Below are positions 5,961-13,203 of a stretch of DNA of 13,203 nucleotides, piece after piece. Position 1 is the stretch's first letter; every line of letters begins with the position of its first letter. The position numbers were made by a program, and so were the translations under genes. Source of the stretch: Puniceicoccales bacterium (GTDB taxonomy: Bacteria; Verrucomicrobiota; Verrucomicrobiia; Opitutales; JAIRKQ01); the NCBI GenBank assembly GCA_031266155.1, contig JAISBO010000037.1, forward strand, positions 1-13,203, written 5' to 3'. A model generated the notes under the pieces. The model ran no database searches and had not been told where the DNA came from. It saw nothing but the letters and a program-made list of their open reading frames with translations.

Positions 5961-8006
5961 TCATGCCACACCTTCATTCAAATTTTCTAATAGGTCGGCC
6001 TCGTTCCAGATTTCCAAGCCCAGCGATTGAGCTTTTTCTAATTTTGAACCACAATTTTCTCCGGCAATCAGTATGATTATACGTCCGGATATGGCATTGG
6101 CGACATTGCCACCAAGGTGTTCGATTTTTTCAATCGCTTCCTGGCGTGTCATCGATGACAGCGTGCCGGTTAGGACAAAATTTTTCGCATAGAATTTCGA
6201 ATTTTGATTTTGTGCGACTTCCAAAGATCCATCGCCGGAGACAACTTCAAACATTCGTAGGTCATTGAGAATGTCTAGATTATGTTGTTCCCTAAAAAAC
6301 GCAACTATCGCATTGGACAGTTTCGTTCCGATGCCATTGAGCTGTTCCAATTCTGCGGGTGTTGCGCCAATCAGGTTATCCAGGGAGTGGAAATGACTTG
6401 CCAGAATCTTTGCCGTTTGTTCTCCGATGCCTAAAATGCCAAAACCGTGTATCAAGCGCCAAAGGGGTCGATTTTTGCTACTATCAATGTTGCTCAAAAT
6501 TTTCAAGGCCGATTTGGGTCCAAATTTTTCTAAACATTCCAAATCATTAAATGTTAGGCGGTAGATATCGGCGATATTGTTTAATTTTTTTACCGCCATT
6601 AGTTTTTCAATTACAGCCGTACCTAATCCGTCAATATCCATGGCTGTCCGCGAAACGAAATGTTCCAGGCGCCTTTGGATTTGAGGCAAACAGCACAGGT
6701 TTTGGCATCGCCAGGCAACCTCTCCGGGAAGTCGTATCAGCTGTGACCCACAGGATGGGCAGGTCTTAGGGAAAACAAATGGTATGGAACCTACGCTTCG
6801 CCTTGTACTATCAACGGCTACAATCGCCGGAATTATCTCCCCCGCCTTTTCCACCGTCACATAGTCTCCAACGCGAATATCTTTTTTCGATATTTCATCG
6901 GCATTATGCAGGGTTGCCCGGGAAACATTCGTGCCCGACAATTGTACGCTTTCCAAATCTGCCACCGGGGTAATTATTCCCGTACGCCCGACCTGCAAAA
7001 TAATATTTTTGATTCTTGTCGTTGCACGTTCCGGGGCGAATTTATAGGCAATGGCCCATCGTGGAGATTTTGCCGTTGCCCCCAACGTCTCGTAAAGCTG
7101 TAATTCATTGACCTTCAGCACCGCCCCATCGGTCCAGTAGGGCAAAGTATGCCGCATTCCGTTTAGTTCTTCGACACATTTCCAAGCTTCTTCGATATTT
7201 GTAGCTATCCAGTATTTTTCCTGGGACGCAAACCCGAGATTTTTCAAAAGTTCCAAAACTTCGCTTTGGAGATTTCCAATCTTTTCCGAGCAGTGGCCGA
7301 TGGCATAGGTAATTAATTTTAAATCTCGCCCGATAACTTCATCGAGGTCAAGAGTTTTTAGGGTTCCGGCGGCCAGGTTGCGGGGATTGGCAAATAGTTC
7401 GAGCTCCTGTTCCTCCCGCATTTTATTTATTTCAATAAAAGTTTGTTTATCCATATAAACCTCCCCACGAATTTCAATGGCTTCGGCATCATTTTCGATT
7501 TCCAATGGCAAGCCCCTAATTGTTTTAATATTTGCACTGACATCATCTCCTAGCGTGCCATTCCCCCTTGTCAGCGCCCTGAAAAACTTTCCCCTTTTGT
7601 AGATCAAGTTGATCGCGATACCATCGATTTTCGGTTCAATAACATAGGAAAATTTTCGCTGCCCAAGTACATCTTCCAGGTGGTTGGAAAATTGAAACAG
7701 TTCTTCCCGGGAATAGGTATTTGACAAACTCATCATGGGAGACAGGTGGGCAAAGGATTTAAACCCGGAATTGCTGTCATCCCCAACGGCCGTATCTTTT
7801 ATTTCCACCGAGTAAACCGTCAAAATTTCTCGCAATCTTTCCATTTCAGACTTCAAACAATCATATTCGAAATCAGAAATCCTAGGACTGTTCTCCCTAT
7901 AATAGAGCCTATCATGCAGACTCACCTCGGACAATAATTTATCATACTTCGCTTTCAGGGTCCGGATTTCGGATGTCGAATAAGTTTTCGTAATGTTGCT
8001 CACCAT
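5961..8006 (-). CDS. ligA: NAD+-dependent DNA ligase LigA
   Basis: LigA seals nicks in duplex DNA during replication and repair, using NAD+ through an enzyme-AMP intermediate. The 681-aa product has the full family layout and usual length. Domain Ia lies at about 10-95 (DRLYYRENSPRISDFEYD). The nucleotidyltransferase domain carries EPKIDG with the adenylated lysine at K126, GEVYMDK near 181 and TDGAVLKVN near 292. The OB fold covers about 325-405 (VGRTGIITPVADL). A zinc finger uses C416, C419, C434 and C439. Helix-hairpin-helix repeats span about 450-575 and a BRCT domain about 604-681. C438 next to the zinc ligand C439 is an extra cysteine. The usual SPTxxVG motif after domain Ia is degenerate here (DTAVGDD). 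ATG 8006 has no Shine-Dalgarno site. Its promoter diverges from that of dnaN, and clpC follows on the same strand. Confidence 0.98.
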   Translation of the reverse strand: MVSNITKTYSTSEIRTLKAKYDKLLSEVSLHDRLYYRENSPRISDFEYDCLKSEMERLREILTVYSVEIKDTAVGDDSNSGFKSFAHLSPMMSLSNTYSREELFQFSNHLEDVLGQRKFSYVIEPKIDGIAINLIYKRGKFFRALTRGNGTLGDDVSANIKTIRGLPLEIENDAEAIEIRGEVYMDKQTFIEINKMREEQELELFANPRNLAAGTLKTLDLDEVIGRDLKLITYAIGHCSEKIGNLQSEVLELLKNLGFASQEKYWIATNIEEAWKCVEELNGMRHTLPYWTDGAVLKVNELQLYETLGATAKSPRWAIAYKFAPERATTRIKNIILQVGRTGIITPVADLESVQLSGTNVSRATLHNADEISKKDIRVGDYVTVEKAGEIIPAIVAVDSTRRSVGSIPFVFPKTCPSCGSQLIRLPGEVAWRCQNLCCLPQIQRRLEHFVSRTAMDIDGLGTAVIEKLMAVKKLNNIADIYRLTFNDLECLEKFGPKSALKILSNIDSSKNRPLWRLIHGFGILGIGEQTAKILASHFHSLDNLIGATPAELEQLNGIGTKLSNAIVAFFREQHNLDILNDLRMFEVVSGDGSLEVAQNQNSKFYAKNFVLTGTLSSMTRQEAIEKIEHLGGNVANAISGRIIILIAGENCGSKLEKAQSLGLEIWNEADLLENLNEGVA

Positions 8007-8014
8007 AAATAATT

Positions 8015-8043
8015 TTTATCAAAATGAAATGTCAGCTTGTCAT
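8015..8043 (-). promoter_or_regulatory. Candidate ligA promoter, possibly giving a leaderless transcript
   Basis: On the minus strand ATGACA (8038-8043), a 17-bp spacer and GATAAA (8015-8020) resemble a sigma70 promoter. The -10 box ends only 8 nt before the ATG at 8006, so the predicted transcript would begin at or next to the start codon. Its -35 box occupies the same bases as that of the opposing dnaN promoter. Confidence 0.35.
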
Positions 8044-8050
8044 TTGGTCA
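8030..8050. repeat. Three short direct repeats with 8-bp period in the ligA/dnaN divergent region
   Basis: TGTCA at 8030-8034, TGTCA at 8038-8042 and GGTCA at 8046-8050 recur exactly every 8 bp. They overlap both proposed -35 boxes, so a protein bound here would affect ligA and dnaN together. The units are short and chance is a real alternative. Confidence 0.3.
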
Positions 8051-8064
8051 CAAAAAAATAACAA
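8037..8064 (+). promoter_or_regulatory. Candidate dnaN promoter
   Basis: TTGTCA (8037-8042), a 16-bp spacer and TAACAA (8059-8064) form a plausible promoter, with a mediocre -10 box. The start codon follows 27 nt after the -10 box with no Shine-Dalgarno sequence between them. It would drive the dnaN-waaA-methyltransferase-lpxI operon. Confidence 0.35.
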
Positions 8065-8091
8065 AGAGCCACATCTTTTTCAAAATTTATT

Positions 8092-9216
8092 ATGAAATTT
8101 TCAATAGAAAAGACTGCATTTGTTAATGGCTTACAGCAAGTTCTAAGCGTCGTCGAACAGCGGGCGATTATTCCGGTTTTAAGCAACGTGTTGCTGGAGT
8201 GTGCCGATGGTGGACTGAAAATTACCGCAACCAATTTGGACATTTCCATCCATTGTCAGGTGAAGGCAGAAATCGAAAGTGAAGGGAAAATAACACTTCC
8301 GGCGAGGAAATTGGCCGCCATTGTTCGCTCCTTGCCAGGAGATACCGTTGTGGCAGAACTCGTCGGTACGGCAGTAAAAATTTCCTCCGGCCGTTCCAAT
8401 TTTCAAATCATGGGACTTCCAGCGGATGATTTTCCAACCACCAATGAACCAAATCTGTCGAATAAAACACGATTACAGCAAGCGGAGATGGCGAAAATGT
8501 TAAAAAACGTTTCCTTCGCCCAGTCCAATGACGACAACCGTTTTATTTTAAACAGTGTATATTTTTGCTTCGACCAGAATAAACTAACATTCGCTGCGAC
8601 GGATGGCCGCCGCTTGAGTCTAGTATCTAAGGAGATAGCTGAAAACGTAGAAAACGCAAAGGGGGTAATAATTCCCAGCAAAACAATCCGAGAAATCGAA
8701 AGACTCCTCGGCCAGGGAGAGGAGGTGGCTTTCCTGTTCGATAGTCGCCAAATTGTCTTCCTAATTGCCGTAGACAAAGAAAATCAGGACGGTTTAATAG
8801 GTGATATTAGGGTGGTTTCTAAAATCGTTGAAGGCAACTATCCAAATTTTCGTCAGATTATTCCCCAGGGGGCAGAAAATCGTGTAAAGCTTGATCGCCA
8901 GCTCGCCCTTGAATGCATTCAAAGGGTAGCGATCGTTGCCAATGACCAAAAAAACCTAGTTAAATTACATTTCGAAAATAACACCCTGGAGATATCCGCC
9001 GAAAGCCAAGAATACGGAAGTGCCCATGAAAAATTTGCAATTGTTTATGAAGGAAAACCGATCGAAATAGCGTTCAATTACGTATTTCTTTGTGACCCAT
9101 TGAAGGTCCTGACACAGGATGAAGTGTTTTTTGAATTTAAGGATGAATTAAGCGCCGGAGTATTTAAAACCCTAGAAGATTTCCTATATGTCGTTATGCC
9201 ATTGCGAATGGGATAA
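8092..9216 (+). CDS. dnaN: DNA polymerase III beta subunit (sliding clamp)
   Basis: DnaN forms the ring-shaped dimer that tethers DNA polymerase III and repair proteins to DNA. The 374-aa product has the usual length for three clamp domains. The N-terminus is typical (MKFSIEKTAF, then IIPVLSNVLLEC and ITATNLDISI), followed by the ATDGRRLSLV segment of domain II near residue 170. The C-terminus ends VMPLRMG, matching the conserved tail that lines the partner-binding cleft. ATG 8092 fits the family start exactly although no Shine-Dalgarno site precedes it. It is the first gene of a plus-strand run; waaA begins 27 nt after its stop. Neither dnaA nor recF is adjacent, and I see no DnaA boxes, so this need not be the replication origin. 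Confidence 0.97.
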   Translation: MKFSIEKTAFVNGLQQVLSVVEQRAIIPVLSNVLLECADGGLKITATNLDISIHCQVKAEIESEGKITLPARKLAAIVRSLPGDTVVAELVGTAVKISSGRSNFQIMGLPADDFPTTNEPNLSNKTRLQQAEMAKMLKNVSFAQSNDDNRFILNSVYFCFDQNKLTFAATDGRRLSLVSKEIAENVENAKGVIIPSKTIREIERLLGQGEEVAFLFDSRQIVFLIAVDKENQDGLIGDIRVVSKIVEGNYPNFRQIIPQGAENRVKLDRQLALECIQRVAIVANDQKNLVKLHFENNTLEISAESQEYGSAHEKFAIVYEGKPIEIAFNYVFLCDPLKVLTQDEVFFEFKDELSAGVFKTLEDFLYVVMPLRMG

Positions 9217-9243
9217 ATTCAGAAATTAAAGCGAGATCTAGAC

Positions 9244-10539
9244 ATGTGGACGATTTTATTATATAGATTTTTGTTTATTCCATGCTTCCTTCTGGTCATG
9301 CCATACTATGCCTATCGCATGATAAAAAGAGGAGGCTACAAAAAAGACTTCAAGTATCGTTTTGGGTTGTTCAAAAAGCTTCCGAAAAGAAAATTCGGCA
9401 AAAAGCGATTGTGGATACAAGCCGTAAGTGTCGGAGAAGTCAAAGCCCTTGAAAAGTTGATAGATTTGCTCACTGGATCGGGTTTATACGAAGTCGTTCT
9501 AACAACAACGACCAGTACGGGATATGAGCTGGCTCGTCGGATGTATGCGAGCAAAATATTGTTTGTGGGATTGTTCCCCTTTGATTTTTGGCCGTTTAGT
9601 TGGTTGGCCTGGAAAAGGATTTTCCCTCACCTGGTAATTCTCATGGAAAGTGAAATTTGGCCGGAACATATCTGGCAAGCGCATTTGCGTGATGTTCCAG
9701 TTATTCTGATAAATGCACGTATTTCGGACAAAACATTTGCCCGCTACAAAGCTTTCCCAAATTTGGCAAAATCAACCTTGGACAATATTTCTTATCTATT
9801 GGCATCGGACCAGCTAATGGCGGACCGTTGCCATGAGATAGGGATTGCTCCGGATCGCATAAAAATTGCAGGGAATATGAAGTTTGACAATAGAATCCCA
9901 AAATTGGATCCAACGGAAGCATCATCCCTCAGGCACACCCTCGGTTTTACGAAAAATGACCTAATTTTGCTGGGATCGTCCACCTGGCCTCAGGAAGAAG
10001 AAATGCTTATTAGGGCACTCAAGAAGTGTCGAATTTGTGACAGGCGGTGGAAACTATTGCTTGTCCCTCGCCATGCGGAAAGGCGCAATCAGATTGCTGA
10101 GCTATTAAACACATCCGGCTTTAAGTGGCACCAACGGTCAAAAGGCAAGGCAAGTGCAGAGGTTGATATTTGTTTTGCCGATACTACGGGAGAGTTGCAA
10201 ATGCTGACGTCGATTGCCGACCTAGCATTCATCGGGAAAAGTTTGGCCCCCAACAACGGAGGGCAATCCCCCGTAGATGCTGCATGCCACGGCGTACCCA
10301 TCGTCTACGGCGATAAAATGTCAAATTTTAAAGGCATCTGTCTGTCCCTGGAACACTCCAAATGTGTTGTTAAAGTTAAAGATTCAGCTCGTGCAATTAT
10401 GGCCATAACCATGCTCGCCAAGGACGAAAGCAAGAGGCAAGGCTTTGCTAAAAAACTACAAGAGTGGCATCTGAATAATTGTGGGGCATCTGAATTCATC
10501 GCTAAAAAAATTCAGGATATCGCATTTACTAATAGGTAG
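9244..10539 (+). CDS. waaA: 3-deoxy-D-manno-octulosonic acid (Kdo) transferase
   Basis: WaaA/KdtA (family GT30) transfers Kdo from CMP-Kdo to lipid IVA at the inner face of the cytoplasmic membrane, the first step of LPS inner-core assembly. The 431-aa length is normal. One N-terminal membrane anchor (about 4-22) is followed by a basic stretch, as expected. Family signatures are AVSVGE with the probable catalytic Glu65, ESEIWP (135-140), GNMKFD (210-215), SSTWPQEE in place of the usual SSTHxGE (245-252), VPRHAER (274-280) and NNGGQSPVDAACHGVP (337-352), where the usual GGHN is GGQS. The number of Kdo residues added cannot be read from the sequence. A weak GAGA lies 7 nt before ATG 9244. The gene follows dnaN by 27 nt and precedes the RNA methyltransferase by 7 nt. 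Confidence 0.95.
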   Translation: MWTILLYRFLFIPCFLLVMPYYAYRMIKRGGYKKDFKYRFGLFKKLPKRKFGKKRLWIQAVSVGEVKALEKLIDLLTGSGLYEVVLTTTTSTGYELARRMYASKILFVGLFPFDFWPFSWLAWKRIFPHLVILMESEIWPEHIWQAHLRDVPVILINARISDKTFARYKAFPNLAKSTLDNISYLLASDQLMADRCHEIGIAPDRIKIAGNMKFDNRIPKLDPTEASSLRHTLGFTKNDLILLGSSTWPQEEEMLIRALKKCRICDRRWKLLLVPRHAERRNQIAELLNTSGFKWHQRSKGKASAEVDICFADTTGELQMLTSIADLAFIGKSLAPNNGGQSPVDAACHGVPIVYGDKMSNFKGICLSLEHSKCVVKVKDSARAIMAITMLAKDESKRQGFAKKLQEWHLNNCGASEFIAKKIQDIAFTNR

Positions 10540-10546
10540 TACGCCT

Positions 10547-11365
10547 GTGGAAATAATTACAAGCAGACAAAACGATCGGGTAAAATTTTTATGCAAACTA
10601 CGTGACCACGTAAAACGGAACCGCTACAAGATGTTTCTTGTGGAAGGCTACCGCGAGCTATCGCGAGCCATGGATAATAACATTCCCATGGATACCATTT
10701 TTTTTTGTGAAAAATTTTTCAAAGATCTTGTCCAGTGGGATTTAATCCAGCGTGCTGAAAGCAAAAATGTTCAAATTTGCCAAGTAAGTGCCGAAGTTTT
10801 CGAAAAAATTAGTTGCCGTGAAAATTGTGACGGTATCCTTGGGCTGGCCAAATTTTGGCACCTAGATTTTCCTCACGTCAAGCTTTCAAAAAACGCCCTT
10901 ATTCTGGTTGCGGAAAGCATTGAAAAAGCTGGTAATCTTGGCGCCCTAATGCGTTCGGCGGAATCTGTCGGCGTCGATGTGTTAATTTTATGCAATCCCG
11001 TAACCGACATTTTCAACCCCAATGTTATTCGGGCATCTCAGGGGGCGGTTTTCGGTTTACCAACGGTCGTTTCCAGCAATGAAAAGGCATTGGAATTTTT
11101 AGAGGCAAACGCCGTCCAAATTTTCGCCACAACTCCATCCGCAAAAAATATTTATTTCCATGAAAATTTCACGTCTCCCACGGCAATCATCGTTGGATCC
11201 GAGCATGGCGGATTGTCAGATTTCTGGCTAAAAAATAATACTCTAACGCCCATTGCACTTCCACAAAAAGGAACAAGTGATTCCCTCAACGTCAACGACG
11301 CAGCCGTGGTTGTCCTATACGAAGTTGTGCGGCAAAGGATGCAAAAAGAATCCGGCCATGGGTGA
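10547..11365 (+). CDS. SpoU/TrmH-family RNA 2'-O-methyltransferase
   Basis: A SPOUT methyltransferase that uses S-adenosylmethionine to methylate a ribose 2'-OH, most likely in 23S rRNA by similarity to TsnR/RlmB-type enzymes; the exact nucleotide cannot be inferred. I take GTG 10547 as the start because it gives the typical opening MEIITSRQNDRVKFL; a longer frame from ATG 10481 would overlap waaA by 59 nt and begins with non-homologous residues. Of 272 aa, a substrate-binding domain comes first (FLVEGYRELSRAM, about 30-42). The three SpoU motifs follow: motif 1 ESIEKAGNLGALMRSAES (123-140, with N130 and R136), motif 2 VGSEHGGLS (216-224) and motif 3 IALPQKG with SLNVNDAA (236-253), all part of the deep trefoil knot. 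It sits 7 nt after waaA. AGG about 10 nt upstream is a weak ribosome-binding site. Confidence 0.92.
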   Translation: MEIITSRQNDRVKFLCKLRDHVKRNRYKMFLVEGYRELSRAMDNNIPMDTIFFCEKFFKDLVQWDLIQRAESKNVQICQVSAEVFEKISCRENCDGILGLAKFWHLDFPHVKLSKNALILVAESIEKAGNLGALMRSAESVGVDVLILCNPVTDIFNPNVIRASQGAVFGLPTVVSSNEKALEFLEANAVQIFATTPSAKNIYFHENFTSPTAIIVGSEHGGLSDFWLKNNTLTPIALPQKGTSDSLNVNDAAVVVLYEVVRQRMQKESGHG

Positions 11366-11412
11366 TTTTTTATTGTCAATGTTAACAATTTATAAATTTT
11401 CAGAGAAACCGA

Positions 11413-12249
11413 ATGGCATTTACCCGTAAAAATTTACCAATGGGAGAGCGTATTGCCCTCATTGCAGGACGCGGAGACTACCCCGTCCTGTGCGCCAAAA
11501 ATATTGTGGCTTCTGGCCATGATGTCGTTGTTATCGCCGTAGACGATGACGTAAACATGGAGTGGCTCAATGGGTTCCCCGCACAAAATGTCGCAAAGGT
11601 TTCCGTTGGCCAGATGTCGAAATTGCTGAAAGCATTGGGACATTTTGGTGTAAAATTTGCCATCATGGCTGGACAGGTAAAGCCCAAAAAGCTTTTCCGG
11701 GGGATGTTGCCGGACCTCAAAGCTCTCAGGATGCTAATGGCATTAAAGGAGCATAATGCCGAGTCTATTTTCGGAGCTATCGCCAAAGAAATTGCAAACA
11801 TCGGTGTGGAATTATTGGATGCCCGTTCCTTCATGGAAGAGCACCTCGCCATCGAAGGTCCCATGACATCTAGGAAATTGGAAATCAATGAGAAAAGCCT
11901 CCAACTGGGAATTAATACCGCCCGCGAAATTGCCCGCCTAAACGTTGGTCAAAGCGTTATCGTGCACCGAGGCACCATCGTGGCAGTCGAAGATTTTGCA
12001 GGAACCGATGACCTCATCAATCGGATAGGAAAATTTAATTTGAAAGGTGCCATTTTTGTAAAAACAGCAAAATATGAACAAGACTTTCGCTTTGACGTAC
12101 CTATTTTTGGCATGCAAACGTTGAAAAACCTACACAATGCCAAGGTAAAGTATGTCGCCTTAGAGGCAAAAAATGTTATAATCCTAGACAAAAACAATGT
12201 GTTAGACTGTGCCGCTAAATCCGGAATCGATATTCTTGGTTTCAAATAG
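11413..12249 (+). CDS. lpxI: UDP-2,3-diacylglucosamine pyrophosphatase LpxI
   Basis: LpxI hydrolyses UDP-2,3-diacylglucosamine to lipid X and UMP in lipid A synthesis, replacing the unrelated LpxH. The 278-aa product has the family pattern: IALIAGRGDYP at 14-24 in the N-terminal domain, AIMAGQVKP at 83-91, GVELLDARSF at 131-140, and the C-terminal catalytic domain with VAVEDFAGTDDLI (190-202), GAIFVKTAKYEQD (212-224) and RFDVPIFG (226-233). Asp228 is probably the catalytic aspartate known from the Caulobacter enzyme (an alignment by memory). ATG 11413 has only a weak purine run upstream; ATG 11440, nearer the conserved strand, is an alternative. It lies 47 nt after the methyltransferase and completes the operon, sharing the lipid A pathway with waaA. 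Confidence 0.93.
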   Translation: MAFTRKNLPMGERIALIAGRGDYPVLCAKNIVASGHDVVVIAVDDDVNMEWLNGFPAQNVAKVSVGQMSKLLKALGHFGVKFAIMAGQVKPKKLFRGMLPDLKALRMLMALKEHNAESIFGAIAKEIANIGVELLDARSFMEEHLAIEGPMTSRKLEINEKSLQLGINTAREIARLNVGQSVIVHRGTIVAVEDFAGTDDLINRIGKFNLKGAIFVKTAKYEQDFRFDVPIFGMQTLKNLHNAKVKYVALEAKNVIILDKNNVLDCAAKSGIDILGFK

Positions 12250-12391
12250 ATCTAACCCTAGCATCCGGGGTACTCCCAACGGGTATATAAAGAAACAGCA
12301 CAGAATAACCAAAACGGGGCAAGTAATGTGGTTCCTCTCTATGCGAAAAGGAAATTTTGTAAACCACTTCTAGAAATACAGGCTAAACCGG
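12250..12391. other. Convergent gap without a convincing terminator
   Basis: This 142-bp gap separates lpxI (plus) from the lipase-like gene (minus). The best hairpin is GTGGTT (12328-12333) with AACCAC (12362-12367), which has a 28-nt loop and no T-tract. A short direct repeat, GGCTA at 12381 and 12390, borders the lipase stop. I see no gene here. Confidence 0.4.
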
Positions 12392-13203
12392 CTATGCTAT
12401 TACGGAAGGGCGTGGTTCACTAACGGACGGAGATGCCCCCGCCAAGAAAGCCGCTTTTAATGCCGACTGCCTGTGAGGATTTTCATTTCCATCATATGGT
12501 AAAACTACTTTATTTTCAAACAATTGCACACACCTGCTTTGGTTGCTGCCAGTAAACACCCTGTCGCTTACAATATCCCCTTGCACTGACATTTGTAATC
12601 CATTATTTTTAGCATAGGCCAACTGATCATTTGATAATCCTAGTAGCAAATTTTCATTAACGGCAGCCGGATTAAGAGAAATGCCTGGAATCTTTAGCGA
12701 TGCTGAAGCAAATTGACATAGGCTCCCTCCGAGTGAATGTCCGATTAGTAGAGTTTTGTCCGAGCCAAACGCACTGGCTGCACAGTTTGCCAAAATAACA
12801 GCTTCACAGAACATTTTATGGATACCGCCGGTCGCTATTTGTACATCCGCGAGCATTGTTTGTCTACCCCTCTCTCGGAGGGAAAACTCTGTCCCAGAGT
12901 AATAGATGCATATTTTTTTTGTTTCAGTGTTGTAGGACACTGCTGCCCGTACCCCAGCTTTCGTTTTTATCCATCCTTCTTCAAAAGTAAACATATCACT
13001 TTCCTTAAGTTTTCCAATAAAGTTTCTTACTTTGGCTTGGTCATCAGCCGGAATTTTGTCAGAAATAGATTGATCATCTGAAACAAATATATGACGGGGA
13101 GCTTCTTTAGTGGCAGGAGGTTTAGATCTAGTGGCAGCGATAACTATCGCATCTTGAACATCGTTTGCATCAAATTGCTTATCCCTAATGGCACTTGGAA
13201 GGC
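12392..13203 (-). CDS. Class-3-lipase-like serine hydrolase (5' partial)
   Basis: An alpha/beta hydrolase resembling class 3 lipases, which cleave acyl esters of lipids. The frame is open to the right edge (269 visible codons), so the N-terminus is probably outside the window; ATG 12994 with AAGGA 7-8 nt upstream is a serious alternative start giving 200 aa. Counting from that ATG: the strand and oxyanion region ICIYYSGTE (28-36), LADVQIATGGIHK (48-60), and the nucleophile elbow GHSLGG with Ser87 (codon 12734-12736). Probable triad partners are Asp140 or Asp144 in GDIVSD and His174 in ENPHRQSAL. The part upstream of 12994 is polar with a Lys/Pro-rich linker (TRSKPPATKEAPR). The tail is Ser/Pro-rich. 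No signal peptide is visible, but the true N-terminus is not seen. It converges with lpxI and is not part of that operon. The substrate is unknown. Confidence 0.85.
   Translation of the reverse strand, partial: LPSAIRDKQFDANDVQDAIVIAATRSKPPATKEAPRHIFVSDDQSISDKIPADDQAKVRNFIGKLKESDMFTFEEGWIKTKAGVRAAVSYNTETKKICIYYSGTEFSLRERGRQTMLADVQIATGGIHKMFCEAVILANCAASAFGSDKTLLIGHSLGGSLCQFASASLKIPGISLNPAAVNENLLLGLSNDQLAYAKNNGLQMSVQGDIVSDRVFTGSNQSRCVQLFENKVVLPYDGNENPHRQSALKAAFLAGASPSVSEPRPSVIA

Noticed and set aside
8007..8091. Possible replication origin next to dnaN
   Set aside because: No DnaA-box-like TTATCCACA sequences, no dnaA neighbour and only 85 bp of spacer; a divergent promoter region explains it.
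11372..11396. ATTGT-N8-ACAAT inverted repeat and TATAAA before lpxI as an internal promoter/operator
   Set aside because: The only -35-like TTGTCA is 12 bp from TATAAA, too close for a sigma70 promoter, and the repeat is short in an A/T-rich spacer.
12328..12367. GTGGTT/AACCAC hairpin as a terminator between lpxI and the lipase-like gene
   Set aside because: It has a six-pair stem, a 28-nt loop and no T-tract; too weak to call.
1..13203. CRISPR array, tRNA/rRNA genes, insertion sequences or attachment sites
   Set aside because: I saw no regularly spaced repeats, cloverleaf-like sequence, transposase or integrase, or long terminal repeats on either strand.

Overview
The window reads as a chromosomal segment of an LPS-bearing (Gram-negative) bacterium with low-to-mid-40s percent GC judged by eye. 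Two lipid A/core genes, waaA and lpxI, lie in one operon with dnaN. ATP-dependent unfolding is represented by a ClpC-type ATPase with a UVR domain, not ClpA. LPS genes together with ClpC, and LpxI rather than LpxH, fit the PVC group (Verrucomicrobiota or relatives), possibly a host-associated member, but this is an inference from gene content and not a phylogenetic result. Clear Shine-Dalgarno sequences are missing in front of most of the confident genes.

Layout. (1) 1-1264, plus strand: the end of a very long glutamine-rich coiled-coil protein with one C-terminal hydrophobic anchor. (2) 1265-1442: a convergent gap with a strong hairpin, probably a terminator. (3) 1443-3130, minus strand: two genes I do not recognise, a 390-aa protein followed by a strongly acidic 156-aa protein. 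(4) 3131-3371: a gap with direct repeats and a possible structured RNA. (5) 3372-8006, minus strand: clpC and the NAD-dependent DNA ligase ligA. (6) 8007-8091: a divergent promoter region. (7) 8092-12249, plus strand: dnaN, waaA, a SpoU/TrmH-family RNA methyltransferase and lpxI, closely spaced and probably one operon. (8) 12250-12391: a convergent gap with no convincing terminator. (9) 12392-13203, minus strand: a class-3-lipase-like serine hydrolase that runs off the window edge.

The core block joins DNA replication and repair (sliding clamp, ligase), ribosome modification (2'-O-methyltransferase), lipid A and Kdo assembly (LpxI makes lipid X, and WaaA adds Kdo to the later lipid IVA) and protein quality control (ClpC with ClpP). 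The flanks are accessory in character: a membrane-anchored coiled coil, an orphan gene pair and a lipase-like enzyme. In a host-associated bacterium proteins of this kind could be secreted or surface effectors, but no secretion signal is visible, so that remains a guess.
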